In this document: positions 18,901-28,320 of the stretch, in pieces | Layout: every line of letters starts with the position of its first letter | Position numbering within the stretch: position 1 is the stretch's first letter | Source: Larsenimonas salina | GTDB taxonomy: Bacteria > Pseudomonadota > Gammaproteobacteria > Pseudomonadales > Halomonadaceae | Reading direction: 5' to 3' | Assembly: GCF_023736155.1 (NCBI RefSeq) | Contig: NZ_JAMLJJ010000001.1 | Span: forward strand, 620,001-684,000 | Length of the DNA stretch: 64,000 nucleotides | Position numbers and translations under genes: made by a program | Notes under the pieces: generated by a model | What the model saw: the letters and a program-made list of their open reading frames with translations, nothing else | Databases searched by the model: none | What the model was told of the DNA's origin: nothing

Positions 18901-20370
18901 ATGCCGTATGCGTTGCACGACCCTATTCGTCGTACCAAGATCGTGTCCACTCTAGGGCCTGCAAGTGACAAGCCCGGTGTGCTTGATGACATGGTCAAGG
19001 CCGGGGTCGACGTCGTTCGTCTCAACTTTTCCCATGGCAGCCCCGACGATCACCGCCGTCGCGTCGAAGCCGTTCGCGAGGCCGCCAGCCGTTTTCAGCG
19101 CAACGTTGCAATTCTGGGTGACCTTCAGGGGCCAAAAATCCGTATTGCCCGTTTCAAGGATGGCCCGATCACCCTCGAGGAAGATGCGCATTTCGTCATC
19201 GACGTCTCGCTCGAGCGCGACGCGGGCGACCAGAATGAAGTCGGTTGCGATTACAAGGAACTGGCCGACGACGTCCAGGCCGGCGACATCCTGATGCTCG
19301 ACGATGGCCGGGTCGAACTCGAAGTCGTCTCGGTGAATGCACCGCGTATCGAATGCCGAGTAAAGGTCGGCGGCAAGCTGTCCAACAACAAGGGCATCAA
19401 CAAGCAGGGTGGCGGCCTGTCCGCTGCGGCGTTGACCGATAAAGACAAGGCCGACATGAAAACGGCCATCGAACTTGAAGTCGATTATCTGGCCGTCTCT
19501 TTCCCCCGCTCGGGCGAAGACATGAAGCTTGCCCGCCAGCTTCTCGGTGAAGAAGGTCGGGATATCGCGCTGGTCGCCAAGGTCGAGCGCGCCGAAGCGG
19601 TCGAAGACGAAGCAACCCTTGATGGCATCATCCTGGCCTCCGACGCGGTCATGGTCGCGCGTGGTGATCTGGGCGTTGAAATCGGTGACGCACAGCTGAT
19701 CGGCGTTCAAAAACGCATGATCGCCCGCGCCCGCCAACTTAATCGCGCCGTCATCACCGCCACTCAGATGATGGAATCGATGATCGAGTCGCCGTTGCCG
19801 ACGCGTGCCGAAGTCTTCGACGTGGCTAACGCCGTCCTCGATGGCACCGACGCAGTCATGCTCTCGGCCGAAACCGCTGCCGGCAACTACCCGGTCGAAA
19901 CGATCGAAGCCATGAACCGGCTGTGCCTGGGCGCCGAGCGCGAACGCGCCGCGCAGGAATCCAAACACCGCATGAATGAAGGGTTCACCCGTATCGATGA
20001 GACCGTGGCGCTGTCTGCAATGTACGCCGCCAACCATCTCAAGGGCGTGGCAGCCATCGCCTGCATGACCGAGACCGGCTACACCCCGCTGCTTGCCTCG
20101 CGTATTCGCTCGGGCCTGCCGATCGTGGCCCTCTCGGGACACCCACGCACCCTGCGTCGTATGGCGCTGTTCCGTGGCGTGACCTCCATTCTGTTCGACA
20201 CCGACGACATGCCGAACGGCGAGGTCAACCAGCGCGCCGTTTCCGAACTCAAGCATCGCGGCATCGCCTCCGATGGCGATTACGTCATCCTGACGCGGGG
20301 CGACCACGTCAACGCGCAGGGCGGCACAAACTCGATGAAAATCGTACAGGTTGGAAGCCACATCGGCTGA
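18901..20370 (+). CDS. pyk: Pyruvate kinase
   Basis: Glycolytic enzyme of 489 residues that makes pyruvate and ATP from phosphoenolpyruvate. Hallmarks are [32 protein letters not shown], the [12 protein letters not shown] segment, the [11 protein letters not shown] substrate loop and [15 protein letters not shown]. The ATG used has CAAGGAGAC upstream; an upstream in-frame start would precede this site. It has its own terminator. Beside it lie genes for a pyruvate/oxaloacetate carboxylase, so pyruvate and C4 metabolism cluster here. Whether it is the PykA or PykF type is not decided. Confidence 0.97.
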   Translation: MPYALHDPIRRTKIVSTLGPASDKPGVLDDMVKAGVDVVRLNFSHGSPDDHRRRVEAVREAASRFQRNVAILGDLQGPKIRIARFKDGPITLEEDAHFVIDVSLERDAGDQNEVGCDYKELADDVQAGDILMLDDGRVELEVVSVNAPRIECRVKVGGKLSNNKGINKQGGGLSAAALTDKDKADMKTAIELEVDYLAVSFPRSGEDMKLARQLLGEEGRDIALVAKVERAEAVEDEATLDGIILASDAVMVARGDLGVEIGDAQLIGVQKRMIARARQLNRAVITATQMMESMIESPLPTRAEVFDVANAVLDGTDAVMLSAETAAGNYPVETIEAMNRLCLGAERERAAQESKHRMNEGFTRIDETVALSAMYAANHLKGVAAIACMTETGYTPLLASRIRSGLPIVALSGHPRTLRRMALFRGVTSILFDTDDMPNGEVNQRAVSELKHRGIASDGDYVILTRGDHVNAQGGTNSMKIVQVGSHIG

Positions 20371-20442
20371 TGGTTCAGGCGCCTCAAGGGCGCCCATGTC
20401 TTTTGAACTAAACGCTCGAAATGAACGTTTAACCTGAACGAA

Positions 20443-20469
20443 AGCGGCGCCCCGAGGGCGCCGCTTTTA
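20443..20469 (+). terminator. Terminator after pyk
   Basis: AGCGGCGCCC / GGGCGCCGCT with loop CGA, followed by TTTTAT. A weaker GC-rich inverted repeat lies just after the stop near 20377-20393. Confidence 0.9.
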
Positions 20470-20544
20470 TTTGCTGCTATCTTCTGCCGCTTGTGCATCG
20501 ATGGGCCGGCCTTCAGGCCCATCATGTGCATCACCCAATGCAGC

Positions 20545-22341
20545 TCACTCGATTTCGATCAGAACCTCACCCGGTGTTACGCGATCGCCCTTCGCCACAT
20601 GGATCGCCCGAACCGTACCGCTGACGCGGGCCTGGATTTCGGTTTCCATTTTCATCGCCTCGGTGATCAGAACCGCCTGGCCTTCCTTGACCTCATCGCC
20701 TTCACTGACCAGCACGTCAACAATATTGCCCGGCATGGACGTCGTCACATGCCCCGCCGCACTTGCCCTGGCACGGCCGGAATCCGTCGTGCCGCCGACA
20801 AACGTGTCCTTGGCATCGAATACTACTTCTTCAGGCATGCCATCAAGCGTCAGATATACGCGGCGCTTGCTGCCTTGTGCGCTGCCAACACCTGTAATCT
20901 GAACTTCGTAGGATTCGCCGTGCACGTCGATGACGAACTCGGTCGGCACCCCTTCGCTGACCGGGCGGTTACCGCTTTCGGCCTCTGGAATGGCTTCGGG
21001 CGTCAACGTACCGTCTTCGCGCTCACGCAGGAAGGTTTCGGCCATGTCGGGGAACATGGCATAGGTCAGCACGTCCTCTTCGCTTTTCGCAAGATCGCCG
21101 ATGGTGGATTTCAGCCGCTCCATCTCCGGAGACAGTTGATCGGCCGGCCGGCCTTCTTCGACATCGGCATTGCCGATCGCCTGCTTCAAGAGCGCCTGAT
21201 CGACGCCCGCCGGTGACTTGCCATAGCCGCCCTGCAGGTAGCGCTTCACTTCGTTGGTGATGGTCTTGTAGCGCTCACCGCTCAGCACGTTCATCACAGC
21301 CTGAGTGCCGACGATCTGAGAGGTCGGCGTGACCAGCGGCGGATACCCCAGATCCTGACGGACCTTGGGAATTTCATCGAACACCTCACGAATGCGCGAC
21401 AGGGCATTCTGCTCTTTCATCTGGCTTGCCAGGTTCGACATCATGCCGCCGGGCACCTGATTGATCTGAACCGAGATGTCCTCGCGGGTGAATTCGCTTT
21501 CAAAGCCTGCGTATTTCTTGCGCACTTCACGGAAGTAATCGCCCACGTCCTTGAGCGCTTCAAGATCAAGGCCGGTATCGAATTCGGTTCCTTTAAGCGC
21601 GGCAACCAAAGACTCCGTTGCCGGGTGGCTGGTCCCTCCGGCAAAGGCCGAGATACAGGTATCGACGTGACGACAGCCTGCCTCGATGGCCTTGAGCTGA
21701 CACTGGGCCGCAAGCCCGGCGGTCGCGTGGGAGTGCAAATGAATGGGCACGTCGACAGCATTGACCAGCGCCTCGACCAGATCCTTGGTGGCGTAGGGCG
21801 TCAAAAGCCCGGCCATGTCCTTGATCGCGATGGAATCGGCGCCCATATCGACCAGCCGATGCGCCTGCTCGACATAGAGGTCGAGCGTATGCACCGGGCT
21901 AACCGTATAGCAGATCGTCCCTTGCGCGTGCTTGCCGGCCGACTTGACCGCCTTCATGGCCGTTTCAAGGTTACGCAAGTCATTCAAGGCATCGAACACG
22001 CGGAAGATGTCGATGCCATTTTCCGCCGCCCGGTGGACGAACGCCGTAACGACATCGTCGGCGTAATGGCGGTAGCCCAGCAGGTTCTGGCCACGCAGCA
22101 GCATCTGAAGCGGCGTGTTCGGCAGCGCTTCCTTAAGGCTCTTGAGCCGCACCCAGGGGTCTTCTTTCAGGAAGCGAACACACGCGTCAAAGGTCGCGCC
22201 TCCCCAGACTTCGAGGGCGTGGTAACCGATCTTGTCGAGGCTTTCGCAGATCGGCAGCATATCGTCGGTGCGCATGCGGGTGGCAATCAGGGACTGGTGG
22301 CCATCACGTAACACGACGTCGGTCAGATGAACTGAACTCAT
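20545..22341 (-). CDS. pycB: Pyruvate carboxylase subunit B / oxaloacetate decarboxylase alpha-like, biotinylated
   Basis: 598 residues: an N-terminal carboxyltransferase TIM barrel (VVLRDGHQSLIATRMR, the LLRGQNLLGYRHY block and the metal-site LHSHATAG), a central conserved PYC/OADA region, and a C-terminal biotinyl domain with EAMKME, whose lysine (about Lys564) carries biotin. With PycA it forms a two-subunit pyruvate carboxylase feeding oxaloacetate. The OadB/OadG membrane subunits are absent here, which favours carboxylase over sodium-pumping decarboxylase. It is downstream of pycA by 46 bases and depends on the biotin made by the nearby bio operon. Confidence 0.92.
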   Translation of the reverse strand: MSSVHLTDVVLRDGHQSLIATRMRTDDMLPICESLDKIGYHALEVWGGATFDACVRFLKEDPWVRLKSLKEALPNTPLQMLLRGQNLLGYRHYADDVVTAFVHRAAENGIDIFRVFDALNDLRNLETAMKAVKSAGKHAQGTICYTVSPVHTLDLYVEQAHRLVDMGADSIAIKDMAGLLTPYATKDLVEALVNAVDVPIHLHSHATAGLAAQCQLKAIEAGCRHVDTCISAFAGGTSHPATESLVAALKGTEFDTGLDLEALKDVGDYFREVRKKYAGFESEFTREDISVQINQVPGGMMSNLASQMKEQNALSRIREVFDEIPKVRQDLGYPPLVTPTSQIVGTQAVMNVLSGERYKTITNEVKRYLQGGYGKSPAGVDQALLKQAIGNADVEEGRPADQLSPEMERLKSTIGDLAKSEEDVLTYAMFPDMAETFLREREDGTLTPEAIPEAESGNRPVSEGVPTEFVIDVHGESYEVQITGVGSAQGSKRRVYLTLDGMPEEVVFDAKDTFVGGTTDSGRARASAAGHVTTSMPGNIVDVLVSEGDEVKEGQAVLITEAMKMETEIQARVSGTVRAIHVAKGDRVTPGEVLIEIE

Positions 22342-22387
22342 GGGTGCTCCTAACTCATTGTTTCTTTTATCGGGTCACAGGTACGGT

Positions 22388-23803
22388 TCAAAGCCCGGCA
22401 TGGGCTGTAATGGCCGCAGCGATTGCAAGTGCCACGCCTTCAGGGTGGCGCTTGACGGAATAGTTCAAAAGCTCGGCGTGATTCGGCACAAAGCTGGTAT
22501 TGAAATGGCAGCCTCTGAACTGAGGGTGCTTTAGGATTTCCTGATAATACGGTGCCGTGGTCTTGACGCCCTGAACGCGCATGTCATTGAGCGCCCGAAT
22601 GCCGCGATTGCACACCTCATCCCAGGTCATCGCCCACACCACCAGCTTGAGGCACATCGAGTCGAAGTAAGGCGGGATTTCGTAGCCGGTATAAATCGCG
22701 GTGTCGGTCCGTACGCCGGGCCCGCCCGGTGCGTAATAGCGCGTGATGCGACCAAAGGACGGCAGGAAGTCGTTCTTGGGGTCTTCTGCGTTGATGCGAA
22801 ACTGCATCGCGAAGCCGTGATACTGGATGTCTTCCTGGCGATAGGCCAGCGTCTCGCCGGCAGCAATACGGATCTGCTCGCGGACGATGTCGACCCCGGT
22901 AATTTCTTCGGTGATCGTGTGTTCAACCTGAACGCGTGTATTCATCTCCATGAAATACACTTCGTTGTCGCGCACCAGAAACTCAACCGTCCCTGCGTTT
23001 TCATAGCCTACCGCATGCGCGGCCTTGATCGCCTGCTCACCGACGTAGGTGCGCTGCTCGGGCGTTAACTGGGGGCTTGGCGCAATTTCGATGAGTTTTT
23101 GATTACGGCGCTGAATCGAGCAATCGCGCTCGTAGAGATGAATCACGTTGCCGTGGCTGTCGGCGAGAATCTGAACCTCGATGTGCAGCGGGTCGACCAC
23201 ACACTTTTCCATGAACACGTCGGCACTGCCGAAGGCCTTGGTCGCCTCGGAAATAACGCGCTCCCAGGCGTAGTGGAGATCCTCGGCGCTGTCACAGCGG
23301 CGAATACCTCGACCGCCGCCGCCAGAGGTCGCCTTAAGCATTACCGGGTAGCCGATTTTTTCGGCCAGTTCCAGCGCCTCGTCACGGCTTGCAAGGTTAC
23401 CCTCGGAGCCTGGCGTTACCGGCACGCCGGCCTTGACCATCGAGGCGCGCGCGGCGGTCTTGTCGCCCATTTTTGAGATGACATCGCCGCTTGGGCCGAT
23501 GAATCGAATGCCGGCCTGTTCACAGATGTGGGCGAACTCAGCGTTTTCCGACAGGAAACCGTAGCCCGGGTGGATCGCATCACACCCTGTTTCGCGCGCC
23601 ATATCGACGATGCGCCTCGGATCCAGATAGCCCGCCAGCGGGTCTTCGCCCATGAAGTGCGCTTCGTCGGCGCTTTTTACATGCAGGGAAAAACGATCTG
23701 GCTCGGTATAGATGGCCACACTACGGATGCCGATTTCCGCACAGGCGCGTACAATACGGACTGCGATTTCACCGCGGTTGGCGATGAGAATCTTATTGAA
23801 CAT
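22388..23803 (-). CDS. pycA: Pyruvate carboxylase subunit A (biotin carboxylase)
   Basis: ATP-grasp biotin carboxylase of 471 residues. Clear motifs are KILIANRGEIAVRI at the N-terminus, HPGYGFLSENAEFA, the glycine-rich ATP loop KATSGGGGRGIR and the metal/ATP motif EMNTRVQVEHTITE. It carboxylates the biotin on PycB. The first gene of pycAB, divergent from a LysR regulator as in pseudomonads, where the equivalent set makes oxaloacetate for gluconeogenesis and anaplerosis. The AccC family is close, but the pycB neighbour decides the call. Confidence 0.93.
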   Translation of the reverse strand: MFNKILIANRGEIAVRIVRACAEIGIRSVAIYTEPDRFSLHVKSADEAHFMGEDPLAGYLDPRRIVDMARETGCDAIHPGYGFLSENAEFAHICEQAGIRFIGPSGDVISKMGDKTAARASMVKAGVPVTPGSEGNLASRDEALELAEKIGYPVMLKATSGGGGRGIRRCDSAEDLHYAWERVISEATKAFGSADVFMEKCVVDPLHIEVQILADSHGNVIHLYERDCSIQRRNQKLIEIAPSPQLTPEQRTYVGEQAIKAAHAVGYENAGTVEFLVRDNEVYFMEMNTRVQVEHTITEEITGVDIVREQIRIAAGETLAYRQEDIQYHGFAMQFRINAEDPKNDFLPSFGRITRYYAPGGPGVRTDTAIYTGYEIPPYFDSMCLKLVVWAMTWDEVCNRGIRALNDMRVQGVKTTAPYYQEILKHPQFRGCHFNTSFVPNHAELLNYSVKRHPEGVALAIAAAITAHAGL

Positions 23804-24006
23804 GCGGGCTCTCCCAAATGTTGTTTTTGGCCTTCAGGGCGCTGCGTGTTGTGCCGGTTTTGGTGGTGTTTGTACCGCTTTTTGAAACTTGAGAAAGCAG
23901 GCAGCACAGTGGGCTCACCCTAACGAGCCATCATGCCAAAGAAAAGTTGATATTTTTTTGCCAACCTATAATGTATTCCTTATAACCAAGTAGGCGGGTA
24001 AGCGTC

Positions 24007-24981
24007 ATGTCGCGTGTCAACTTATTGAATAGACTGACCTTCAGGCAGCTTCAGGTCTTCCAGGCCGTTTATCGCCAGCAGTCCTATTCCCGCGCGGCCG
24101 AGCAACTTGGCCTGACTCAGCCGGCCGTAAGCGCCCAGATTCGCCAGCTCGAGCAGGCACTCGAGCAGTCTTTGTTCAAATACGCGGGCAAGACACTCCA
24201 TGTACTCCCCCCCGCCGATGCCCTTGCCAACTCCGTCAGCGCCATCTTCGGCGAAGTGTCCAATCTTCAGATGGAGCTTTCCGAGCTGGTCGGAAAGATT
24301 CGAGGCGAGCTCAATATCGCGGCCGTCAGTACCGCGCAGTACGTCGTTCCCCACCTCTTGGCCCGCTTTCGTGCACGCTATCCGGAAGTTCAGGTGCGCC
24401 TGCGCGTCGTCAATCGCGGCCAGGCGCTTGAACGCCTGGCGGAGCGGCGAGACGACCTGGTCATCATGGGCATGGTGCCGGACGACCGAAACCTGACCTT
24501 CATGCCGATTCTCGATAACGAATTGATTCCGGTGGTCTGGCCCGGTCATCCCCTGATGACCAGCGCCAGACCCACACTTGAGGACTTCGCACGCTACTTC
24601 ATTCTGATGCGTGAGCCCGGCTCCGGCACACGCATCGCGTTCGAGGAGTTTGCAACGCGTGAACGGGTGTCGCTGTCGCATACGCTTGAACTCGGTGCCA
24701 ACGAGGCCATCAAACAAGGCGTCATGGCGCACCTGGGGGTTGCTGTACTGCCGCGCCTTGCGGTCGCGCTTGAACTGAGCTCGGGCCTTCTGGCCTCGCC
24801 AGAGCTTCCGGGGTTTCCGCTCAGACGCTCCTGGTGCACGGTCTATCCCAAGGACCGTTACCCCACGCCTGTGACCGAACTGTTTTTGCGCTTTCTGCAT
24901 GAGATCCTACCAGAGCTCAACGCGCACTTTCGCTCACCGCAGGTGGCCAAGCTCGGGCCAAGCTTTTTGTGCACCCCCTGA
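24007..24981 (+). CDS. LysR-family regulator next to pycAB
   Basis: 324 residues with an N-terminal winged helix-turn-helix (LTFRQLQVFQAVYRQQSYSR, then AAEQLGLTQPAVSAQIRQLE) and a periplasmic-binding-like effector domain typical of the CbbR/CysB-like branch. It is transcribed away from pycA across 203 bases that are AT-rich near the start (TATAAT at 23967-23972). The arrangement matches the PycR neighbourhood of pseudomonads, so control of pycAB is the likely role; the effector is unknown. Confidence 0.85.
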   Translation: MSRVNLLNRLTFRQLQVFQAVYRQQSYSRAAEQLGLTQPAVSAQIRQLEQALEQSLFKYAGKTLHVLPPADALANSVSAIFGEVSNLQMELSELVGKIRGELNIAAVSTAQYVVPHLLARFRARYPEVQVRLRVVNRGQALERLAERRDDLVIMGMVPDDRNLTFMPILDNELIPVVWPGHPLMTSARPTLEDFARYFILMREPGSGTRIAFEEFATRERVSLSHTLELGANEAIKQGVMAHLGVAVLPRLAVALELSSGLLASPELPGFPLRRSWCTVYPKDRYPTPVTELFLRFLHEILPELNAHFRSPQVAKLGPSFLCTP

Positions 24982-25043
24982 TTGCAGGGGCTCCGTGCGC
25001 TCTCTAGGCTAGACCCACCCTAACAACAACTCGAGGAATGCCC

Positions 25044-26057
25044 ATGAAAGCGCTTACGACTTCTGGTGCCGAACACGTCGACGCTGGCGCCTTCACGCGA
25101 TCAACGCTCGATACGCCATCGTGTGCACACGGCGAAGTATTGGTGCGTATCGAGGCGGTCTCGGTCAACCCGGTCGACACCAAGGTGCGGGCCGGCCATC
25201 TCATGCCCATCGATTCACCGATCGTGCTCGGCTGGGACGCTTGCGGTGTGATTGAAGCCGTGGGTGATGGCATTGACCACTTTTCTGTCGGCGAGCGCGT
25301 CTATTACGCAGGCGATGTTACCAAGCCAGGCTGTAACAGCGAGCTTCAATGCGTCGATGCACGCCTTGTGGCCAAGGCCCCAACCCGACTCGACCCGGTC
25401 GAAATCGCGGCACTGCCGCTGACCTCGCTGACCGCCTGGGAAGGCCTGTTCGATAAGCTCGCCCTCGAGGAAGGCGCCAACACTCACGCTGGAAAGCGGA
25501 TCTTGGTGATCAATGGGGCAGGCGGCGTCGGCTCCATGGTGATCCAGCTTGCCAAGGCGCTGACCGGTCTCGAGGTGATAGCCACCGCCTCGCGCACCAT
25601 GTCTCGACAGTGGTGTGAAAGCCTCGGCGCCGACCGCGTGCTCGATCATCACATGCTTGATTCAGAGCTCGACCGCGCAGGTATCGAGACGGTCGATTAT
25701 GTGTTCTGTTGCCACGATTTGAACGTCCACTGGGACACCATCGTCGAGCGCATTGCCCCCTTCGGCCAGGTCCTTGCCATTGTCGAGGCCCATGACCCGC
25801 CCAACATCACCGCGCTTCAGACCAAATCGGCCACGCTTCACTGGGAGTTCATGTTCACGCGCAGCATGTACAACGCCAAGCCCGAGCGTCAGGGCCAGCT
25901 TCTGACGCGCCTGGCTGCCCTTTTGGATGCGGGCACGGTACGGACCACCCTGGGTGAAATCATGGGCCCGCTCACCCCGGAAAATCTGGCCCGAACGCAC
26001 AAGCGCCTGGAGGAAGGGCACACGATCGGCAAGCTGGTGCTGACCAAGCTCCCTTGA
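25044..26057 (+). CDS. Zinc-binding-dehydrogenase family quinone oxidoreductase-like protein
   Basis: Medium-chain dehydrogenase/reductase of 337 residues: a GroES-like N-terminal half (VEAVSVNPVDTKVRAG-like block, LGWDACGVIEAVG) and a Rossmann domain with INGAGGVGSMVIQLAKA. It lacks the structural-zinc cysteine set, so it probably acts as an NAD(P)H-dependent quinone or enone reductase of the ZADH type. The second of two nearby ATGs is chosen because CGAGGA sits six bases before it. It stands alone, ended by a strong bidirectional terminator. Confidence 0.85.
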   Translation: MKALTTSGAEHVDAGAFTRSTLDTPSCAHGEVLVRIEAVSVNPVDTKVRAGHLMPIDSPIVLGWDACGVIEAVGDGIDHFSVGERVYYAGDVTKPGCNSELQCVDARLVAKAPTRLDPVEIAALPLTSLTAWEGLFDKLALEEGANTHAGKRILVINGAGGVGSMVIQLAKALTGLEVIATASRTMSRQWCESLGADRVLDHHMLDSELDRAGIETVDYVFCCHDLNVHWDTIVERIAPFGQVLAIVEAHDPPNITALQTKSATLHWEFMFTRSMYNAKPERQGQLLTRLAALLDAGTVRTTLGEIMGPLTPENLARTHKRLEEGHTIGKLVLTKLP

Positions 26058-26080
26058 GGCCCGTCAAGCGCCGTGCATAC

Positions 26081-26116
26081 ATGAAAACGCCCCGCAATTT
26101 TGCGGGGCGTTTTCAT
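26081..26116. terminator. Bidirectional terminator between oxidoreductase and dcd
   Basis: A perfect 16-base stem ATGAAAACGCCCCGCA / TGCGGGGCGTTTTCAT with loop ATTT. The A-run and T-run inside the stem make it work in both directions for the two convergent genes. Confidence 0.95.
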
Positions 26117-26160
26117 GCAAGCCTAGGCAGCCGATTGGCCAAGCCTCAAATACAAAACGC

Positions 26161-26727
26161 TCAGGTTCGCGGAAGAGTCACCCCACGCTGCCCCTGGTAC
26201 TTGCCGCCGCGGTCCTTGTAGGACACCGCGCACACCTCATCGGACTCGAGAAACAGCATCTGCGCCACGCCTTCATTGGCGTGAATTTTGGCCGGCAGAT
26301 TGGTGGTGTTGGAAAACTCGAGCGTCACATGGCCTTCCCACTCGGGCTCGAGCGGCGTGACGTTGACGATAATGCCACAGCGCGCATAGGTCGATTTTCC
26401 CAGACAGATCGTCAGCACATTGCGCGGAATACGAAAATACTCGACCGTGCGCGCCAGCGCGAACGAATTGGGCGGGATGACGCACGCATCGCCCTTGACG
26501 TCGACGAAGCTTTTGTCGTCAAAGTTCTTGGGGTCGACGGTTGCCGAGTGAATGTTGGTAAAGACCTTGAACTCGTCGGAGCAGCGAACATCATAGCCGT
26601 AGCTCGAGGTGCCATAGGAGATGACACGCTGACCGTTGACCTGGCGCACCTGATCGTATTCAAACGGCTCGATCATCTGCTCCTGGGCCGCCATGCGACG
26701 AATCCAGTTGTCCGATTTAATGCTCAT
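26161..26727 (-). CDS. dcd: dCTP deaminase
   Basis: 188 residues; deaminates dCTP to dUTP for thymidylate synthesis. Family blocks are [54 protein letters not shown] and the [13 protein letters not shown] segment, with the Gly-rich [12 protein letters not shown] tail. Length equals the usual 188-193. It lies downstream of apbC on the same strand, with a repeat-bearing gap between them; the dcd-apbC-metG neighbourhood is conserved in pseudomonads. Confidence 0.97.
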   Translation of the reverse strand: MSIKSDNWIRRMAAQEQMIEPFEYDQVRQVNGQRVISYGTSSYGYDVRCSDEFKVFTNIHSATVDPKNFDDKSFVDVKGDACVIPPNSFALARTVEYFRIPRNVLTICLGKSTYARCGIIVNVTPLEPEWEGHVTLEFSNTTNLPAKIHANEGVAQMLFLESDEVCAVSYKDRGGKYQGQRGVTLPRT

Positions 26728-26777
26728 TGCGTTCCTTAACCTCTGGGCGCGCGCACCGTGCAGCGCGCCTGTACTTA

Positions 26778-26847
26778 TTCAAAACCGCTTGTTCAAAACC
26801 GCTCATTCAAAACCGCGTGTTCAAAGCCACTTATTCAAAGCTGATCG
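26778..26847. repeat. Five tandem 14-bp repeats spanning the end of apbC
   Basis: Five consecutive 14-base units start at 26778, 26792, 26806, 26820 and 26834: TTCAAAACCGCTTG, TTCAAAACCGCTCA, TTCAAAACCGCGTG, TTCAAAGCCACTTA and TTCAAAGCTGATCG. The last lies inside the apbC coding end (residues ISFE) and the fourth contains the stop. The first three units are nearly identical and the last two diverged, as if the 3' end of apbC had been copied outwards into the dcd-apbC gap. The period is not a multiple of three. Confidence 0.9.
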
Positions 26848-27637
26848 ACGGACCGGAGGTCTGATCCCCTGCCGCATTCAGACTGTCATCGATCTGATCG
26901 ACGATGGATGAGAACGTCTCGAACGTGGTGCCTTCGGGGTCGGCGATGACGGTCGGCCGCCCACCGTCGGACTGTTCACGAATGGCAAGCGACAGCGGCA
27001 GTTGCCCAAGAAGCGGCGTCTGATACCGCTCGGCAATCCGCTGGCCGCCACCATCACCAAAGATCGGCTCGCTGTGACCGCACTGAGAGCACACATGCGT
27101 GCTCATGTTCTCGACCACCCCAAGGACCGGCACCTTGACCTTTCTGAACATCTCGATGCCTCGGCGAGCGTCCAGAAGCGCGATATCCTGAGGCGTGGTC
27201 ACGATGACCGCTCCGGATACAGAGACCTTTTGTGCAAGCGTCAGCTGAATGTCGCCCGTGCCTGGCGGCATGTCGATGAACAGATAATCGAGCTCGCCCC
27301 ACTGGGTCTGGTTCAGAAGCTGCTGAAAGGCACCGGAGACCATCGGCCCACGCCACACCATCGCGGTTTCGATGTCGGTCAGAAACGCCATCGACATCAA
27401 TTTGATGCCGTGCGCCTCGATCGGCAACATGGTTTTCTCATCGATGATCTTGGGGCGCGTATTGGCATCAACACCCATCATCTGCGCCTGGCTCGGCCCG
27501 TAGATATCAGCGTCCAGTACGCCGACCCGCTTGCCCTTGGCTGCCATGGCCAGTGCCAGATTGGCCGTGACCGTGGATTTCCCGACGCCGCCCTTGCCCG
27601 AGGCGACGGCCACGATGCGCTTGATCGATTCCGTCAT
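26831..27637 (-). CDS. apbC: Iron-sulfur cluster carrier ATPase ApbC/Mrp
   Basis: 268-residue P-loop ATPase that carries and delivers Fe-S clusters in the cytosol. It shows the deviant Walker A ASGKGGVGKST, LDADIYGPSQ, the MPPGTGDIQL block and the cluster-ligand pair in HVCSQCGH (CxxC). The usual N-terminal DUF59-like domain is missing: this is the short form. Start at ATG 27635-27637 behind CCAGGAGAAAG. Its last residues are part of the tandem repeat described separately. Confidence 0.93.
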   Translation of the reverse strand: MTESIKRIVAVASGKGGVGKSTVTANLALAMAAKGKRVGVLDADIYGPSQAQMMGVDANTRPKIIDEKTMLPIEAHGIKLMSMAFLTDIETAMVWRGPMVSGAFQQLLNQTQWGELDYLFIDMPPGTGDIQLTLAQKVSVSGAVIVTTPQDIALLDARRGIEMFRKVKVPVLGVVENMSTHVCSQCGHSEPIFGDGGGQRIAERYQTPLLGQLPLSLAIREQSDGGRPTVIADPEGTTFETFSSIVDQIDDSLNAAGDQTSGPSISFE

Positions 27638-27723
27638 GGCTTTCTCCTGGCCAATAGTGTTTATCGGCCGGGAGTATAACGCGCCCGCCCCACCAACGCC
27701 CATACGTGAGCGACGCCGTCATG

Positions 27724-28173
27724 TTACTCAGGCTTGGCGGCAAACTTGGCGCGAATGAAATCACTGTGACTCAGAAAAAGCAGCGTACTCAGCGTTCGAA
27801 TACGCGCCTCCTCGAGCGGGTCGATCTCGCCATCGGCGTAGGCAAGTGTCCACATGGCGCGAACAAGCTCAAATTTCTGCTCAAACGAGCAGTGTTCGTT
27901 GATCAGGCGCACGAACTGATAATGATCGACCGCCGCCTCGGACTCCTCACGCGCAAGCGCCATCAGCTCATCAAGCGCCTGTTCGTCAAGCGAGAAGCGC
28001 CGTTTCAACATCGCCTCCATGGCAACGATTTCGCTTTCTTCGATGGCGTGATCGGCGCGCACCACTTCGCAAAGAAGTGCCGCCGTCGCAAGCTCGAGCG
28101 AAATCTCAGTGCCACCGTGTGCGTCGCGCATGACGATCATCTGGTCGAAAAACCGCTGAATCTTTTGAAACAT
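27724..28173 (-). CDS. TerB-family helical protein
   Basis: 149 residues, all helical and acidic, with the TerB-like pattern in two halves: LATAALLCEVVRADHAIEESE and, near the C-terminus, MWTLAYADGEIDPLEEARIR, each with conserved acidic residues that could bind metal. The same fold occurs in tellurite-resistance TerB and the N-terminal part of DjlA. No ter operon is present, so the role is unknown. It is divergent from metG. Confidence 0.8.
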   Translation of the reverse strand: MFQKIQRFFDQMIVMRDAHGGTEISLELATAALLCEVVRADHAIEESEIVAMEAMLKRRFSLDEQALDELMALAREESEAAVDHYQFVRLINEHCSFEQKFELVRAMWTLAYADGEIDPLEEARIRTLSTLLFLSHSDFIRAKFAAKPE

Positions 28174-28320
28174 ACCCCTACCTTGCGTTTGTTTTCGTTT
28201 GGCGTCGTTTTCCCGGCGCGGACCAACCTTACGCTTGCGGCCTCAACACGCTAGAATCACCGCTATTCCATATGGGGGTCATGCCCCTGTCTTCCTATCT
28301 TTGTTGTCCCCTGAGGCCCC

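Noticed and set aside
18952-20397. Long open frame (about 480 codons) on the strand opposite pyk
   Set aside because: It is the mirror of a highly expressed, GC-biased gene, has no domain or ribosome site, and pyk itself is unambiguous.
20545-22341. Sodium-pumping oxaloacetate decarboxylase
   Set aside because: The alpha-like subunit is present, but the membrane subunits OadB and OadG are not; the adjacent biotin carboxylase subunit points to pyruvate carboxylase.
27724-28173. Tellurite-resistance locus
   Set aside because: Only a TerB-like fold is present; no terC, terD, terE or terZ gene lies near it.
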